Shown here one piece after another: positions 60,901-64,000 of a stretch of 64,000 nt of DNA. The DNA is from Siphonodentalium dalli (taxonomy: Eukaryota > Mollusca > Scaphopoda > Gadilida > Siphonodentaliidae). The stretch covers positions 234,732,944 to 234,796,943 of the forward strand of contig CP136061.1 of assembly GCA_032622095.1 (NCBI GenBank), in the 5' to 3' direction. How positions within the stretch are numbered: position 1 is the stretch's first letter; every line of letters starts with the position of its first letter. The translations under genes and the position numbers were made by a program. The notes beneath the pieces are model-generated. The model was not told the origin of the DNA, did no database searches, and saw only the letters and a list, made by a program, of their open reading frames with translations.

Positions 60901-61690
60901 GCCAATGGGTATACATTTTGTATCAGTTTTTTTTGTCTCAGAACACATTGAACCCTCATATCGAACTACAAATAAGCTGATTTATCTGAAAATGGACTTG
61001 CGTGTAAATGATCCCAAAAGGACTAGAGGCTACGTGACGTTCAACATTTCTTTACTTTCAGATGGTGACTACATAACCTAAATACATATAGTCGAAAACA
61101 GATGGTGACTATAGAGCCTAAACTGTTTTTTAAACTTTACTCATGGAAATTAGAAGAAATACAATTTCCTTCAGTTCTTCAATAAATAGAAAATAAACAG
61201 AAGAAAAACTTGCTTATGTCAGAAATTGAAGAAATTGAAAAAGTCTCCGATCGTCCAGAAAAAAAATGTAGAAAAACCTAGAAGATTTGAAAATAAAACT
61301 TGAAGGAATGCTTATTCGATCTTATGTTAAATGGGTCGCTGACGGTGTATATGAGTAAATATGAGTAGATATTTCTTTATTGGACTGCCTTGGAATAATG
61401 AACTACATGTACTACTCAGAATAATAAGGAATAGCGCGCTCCGTCACTAGAATGTGTGTTCTTTCTATCACTTGTCTTGTTTCTATATCCGTAGTTACGA
61501 TTACGTTTTCATTGTTTCAACAACACTGACACAGATACAATGTATATAGTAATCGTATAGTAATAAGTTCTAGATAGTTTATCTGGTCCCCAGAGTGGGA
61601 GTTAACTCTGAGAGTGTCGCATTAACTTGTACACTCCATTTAGCGTTAATTTCTATCTCTTAGACGAGACTCAGTTGCAATCATATCATT
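57955..61690. repeat. Second copy of the 2.1-3.96 kb segment, with extra sequence
   Basis: Matches are listed at 2105-3960. About 58330-59650 has no counterpart there and shows no gene. A minus-strand frame at 60334-59978 (118 codons) lies in repeat sequence and is not supported as a gene. Confidence 0.7.
60491..60657. repeat. Hairpin element, about 167 bp
   Basis: Imperfect palindrome centred near 60574 (ATTTCGCTCTCGC...GCGAAAT), arms include GTTGCGGACGGCGCAA. Related sequences at 59655-59830 and 6730-6900. Confidence 0.7.
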
Positions 61691-62507
61691 CGAGAATATT
61701 GCGAATAATGTCGTTTTAGCCACAAGGCCATATCACGACCATGGCAATAATAGAAAAGTCGATGCTATACAAATGTTAACCATTTTATTTACTCCCTATC
61801 AGGTATCACATTAAAGGATGGCTATCATGATGAATACAACAAACCATTATCGGAAAGTCACCCCTAGTATTATCACAATGATCAGTCCCATAACAATCGC
61901 GTAATAAATAAGCCGATAAATAAATAAATAATACCCCCACCGGTTGTCGGCTATCTCCTTCGCAAATCCTCATATGACGTCAAATGAGTAGACTAATTAA
62001 AAACACGGAATCGGAGTCGGAGTTAATTGTGTCTACCTATATGACGTCATCAATATTATGTAATCGCGGTGGCGAGTGGCGATGTTAGAAGCACAGAATC
62101 AACAGAGTGTGCGTATTAGTAGAACAACTTTATTGTAGCACGTAAACAATTGAAATTAAGGCTTGCATATGGTGTAATTTGGGCCGGGCTAAGGTTTATA
62201 TATAATAATGTATATATTAGAGTTGTGAATTGAATTGAAGATTTTAAAAATAACACTGTCGTCGTGGACGTTTATGACCGATATATTCAATAGACCGCGT
62301 CGCTAGAGTGCTAATTGTATAGGCCACTAACCATGCACAAACGCAGCGAATTTTCATCAGTGGCAGTCGGCAGGATTGTTTTTTTTTTTTGGGGGGGGGA
62401 GAAATATTCCGAAACATATATATACACCCTATTGCCCTAATATATACATGATTCATAACTATGAAAATGAACTTATAACATATTATATTGCTAATGAATG
62501 GCTTGCT
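61691..62507. other. No gene seen
   Basis: Contains TGACGTCA at 62042-62049 and a T/G homopolymer run at 62378-62399. No coding block recognised. Confidence 0.45.
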
Positions 62508-62673
62508 TATATAAGGATTAACTGTCATGTGGACTGTTTTTATGGAGATGTAACGGTGAGGTAAGTGGACATAACTTGTGTAAAACCCGAAGGGTTTTAC
62601 ATACAAGTTATGTCCACTTACCTCACCGTTACATCTCCATAAAAATAGTCCACATGACAGTTAATCCTTATAT
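62508..62673. repeat. Palindrome, about 166 bp
   Basis: Centre GTAAAACCCGAAGGGTTTTAC near 62590; arms include AAGGATTAACTGTCATGTGG and its inverse, nearly perfect. Confidence 0.85.
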
Positions 62674-64000
62674 TTATATACATTTAGCGAAAAAGCCACT
62701 TTTGTAAATATATTTAAATCGAAAAGTGTATCGTGACAAGATCAGCCCAAAATACCCAATAGCACCCTTGGCAAAAGTTAATAGGAACAATTTCTCTTCA
62801 TGTTGAAACCCGATGATGTATTAAGTCAATCCTGCGCGAGTCAAAATGCGCCCAAAGCATTACGCGTTCGTCTTTCCAAACCTAATGACGTATCGATGGT
62901 GTTATTAGCTTGGTGTTATGAGGCGTTGCGCATTCACCGAGAAATAACTGCAACTAGCCACGTGGGCGCCGACCAATCAGAATGCTGGATTTAGTGATGA
63001 CAACACTTAGTGTGTAAATATAATTTATTAAACCCGACAGCAATAAACCGAATTAGTTTTGTTTTATCGCGTTACAATAAATTAAAACGAAACGCTCTTT
63101 ATTGCCACACGACTAAGGGCATCTGGAAATTGGAATGTTTACGAGATGGTTATTGTCTATTAGCTGTGCAAGTCTTCGCATATATATATATGCTATCTTT
63201 ATATGAAAATATAATATATAATATAACTTGGACTATTCCGGTAACGAAAACAAAAAGAGAAACACGAACACGTGTTTACATAAATCGCTGCGCGCAAAAC
63301 CGAAATAATATACGATAATTTATCAATACATTGTGGTAGAATATGCTTATTAATGTACCAAATTCTTCATCTGTGATTTCTTTTACGAGAACAGTTGCAG
63401 CCTAGGTCCTACGTAAAATACGGGCATGGCTTTATAATGACAACACATCGCGATACATATAACAATAACACGATAAAGACATTTATTTGTGAGAACTGCG
63501 ATGTATTTCGGCGAAGTTTTGCATTCGCAGTATTCTCCCATAACGCGAAAAACTTCAAAAGCCGCGACCGAATTCATGATCGCTTTGCGCGTGCAAACTT
63601 TATATGCTATCGTTGCGTATCTATGTGTTGTCAATGAGTTACCACGTGATCGATCATGTGACTATGCTTCTGTTTACATGTGACAATAATGTGATCGGGC
63701 CGATGATCACGTGACTTCCTATACAACACAAAATCTTAGGCTAACTTCTGAATTTTTTTAATCGTTATAAAAATAACGATTGGCGGCCGAATATTAGATT
63801 ATATGCGCATAATGGACAGATTATATATATATTATCGGTATAATGAAAGAAAATACTACTTTGTTTCAGGATCATATTCCTTTAAAACATCTAGTAACGT
63901 GACAGACAATTAAGAGCAATCAGTTACTACCCAACAGTTAAATCATACAAAATCTTTTTGGAAAAATCTATTGGAGTATATCTCGTCTACTCACTTCATC
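62674..64000. other. No gene seen; E-box-bearing, CpG-containing sequence
   Basis: Around 62800-63000 and 63480-63720 CpG is more frequent than elsewhere. CCAATCAG lies at about 62974. E-boxes CACGTG at 63643-63648 and 63708-63713 and CATGTG at 63655-63660 and 63678-63683 cluster near the right edge. 63880-63945 resembles 4170-4235. A promoter is possible but no gene is visible. Confidence 0.35.

Overview
The window looks like AT-rich, repeat-dense nuclear DNA of an invertebrate animal, probably a mollusc (inference). The evidence is one multi-exon gene with GT-AG introns, Helitrons ending in CTAG, a tRNA-derived SINE, non-LTR retrotransposon debris, fold-back elements and long minisatellites. 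There is no sign of bacterial gene organisation. Everything below was read by eye, so boundaries of repeats are approximate unless exact bases are named.

The main gene lies on the minus strand from 27092 to 11652. Six short exons, all but the last missed by simple ORF scanning, join through consensus splice sites with matching phases into a 431-residue open frame. It encodes a signal peptide, one complete eight-cysteine WSC domain, a Thr/Ser/Pro-rich stalk, one transmembrane helix, an Arg/Lys stop-transfer cluster and a 255-residue tyrosine-rich cytoplasmic tail. This is a single-pass cell-surface receptor or sensor. A core-promoter-like TATA lies just upstream. Two decayed relatives, also on the minus strand, sit at 39.8-40.4 kb (promoter plus signal-peptide exon) and 57.7-57.9 kb (end of the tail), so the window may hold the remains of a tandem family.

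Region by region. 0-7 kb: retroposed 3' end, trinucleotide tracts, a segment shared with 58-61.7 kb, and a fold-back element. 7-11.6 kb: palindromic MITE, a 218-bp palindrome, and a 3.4-kb element with 463-bp inverted arms placed at the 3' end of the WSC gene between 65-bp direct repeats. 11.6-27.1 kb: the WSC gene; intron 5 is almost wholly a 4.0-kb Helitron. 27.1-28.8 kb: upstream region with a ~200-bp tandem duplication. 28.8-33.0 kb: composite 33/35/43-bp minisatellite with one strand switch and a 0.6-kb interruption. 33.0-34.9 kb: broken non-LTR retrotransposon, cut inside its reverse transcriptase by the minisatellite and at its 5' side by a fold-back element. 34.9-39.7 kb: that 4.85-kb fold-back element. 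39.8-41.3 kb: duplicated WSC exon 1 and a TG/CA palindrome. 42.0-46.3 kb: inverted-repeat element carrying a ~44-bp minisatellite. 47-50 kb: MITE, short tandem repeats and a complete 534-bp Helitron. 50.4-56.6 kb: Helitron copies with degenerate internal tandem repeats. 56.6-57.0 kb: SINE. 57.3-64 kb: MITE, WSC tail relic, duplicated segment, hairpin elements and otherwise anonymous sequence.
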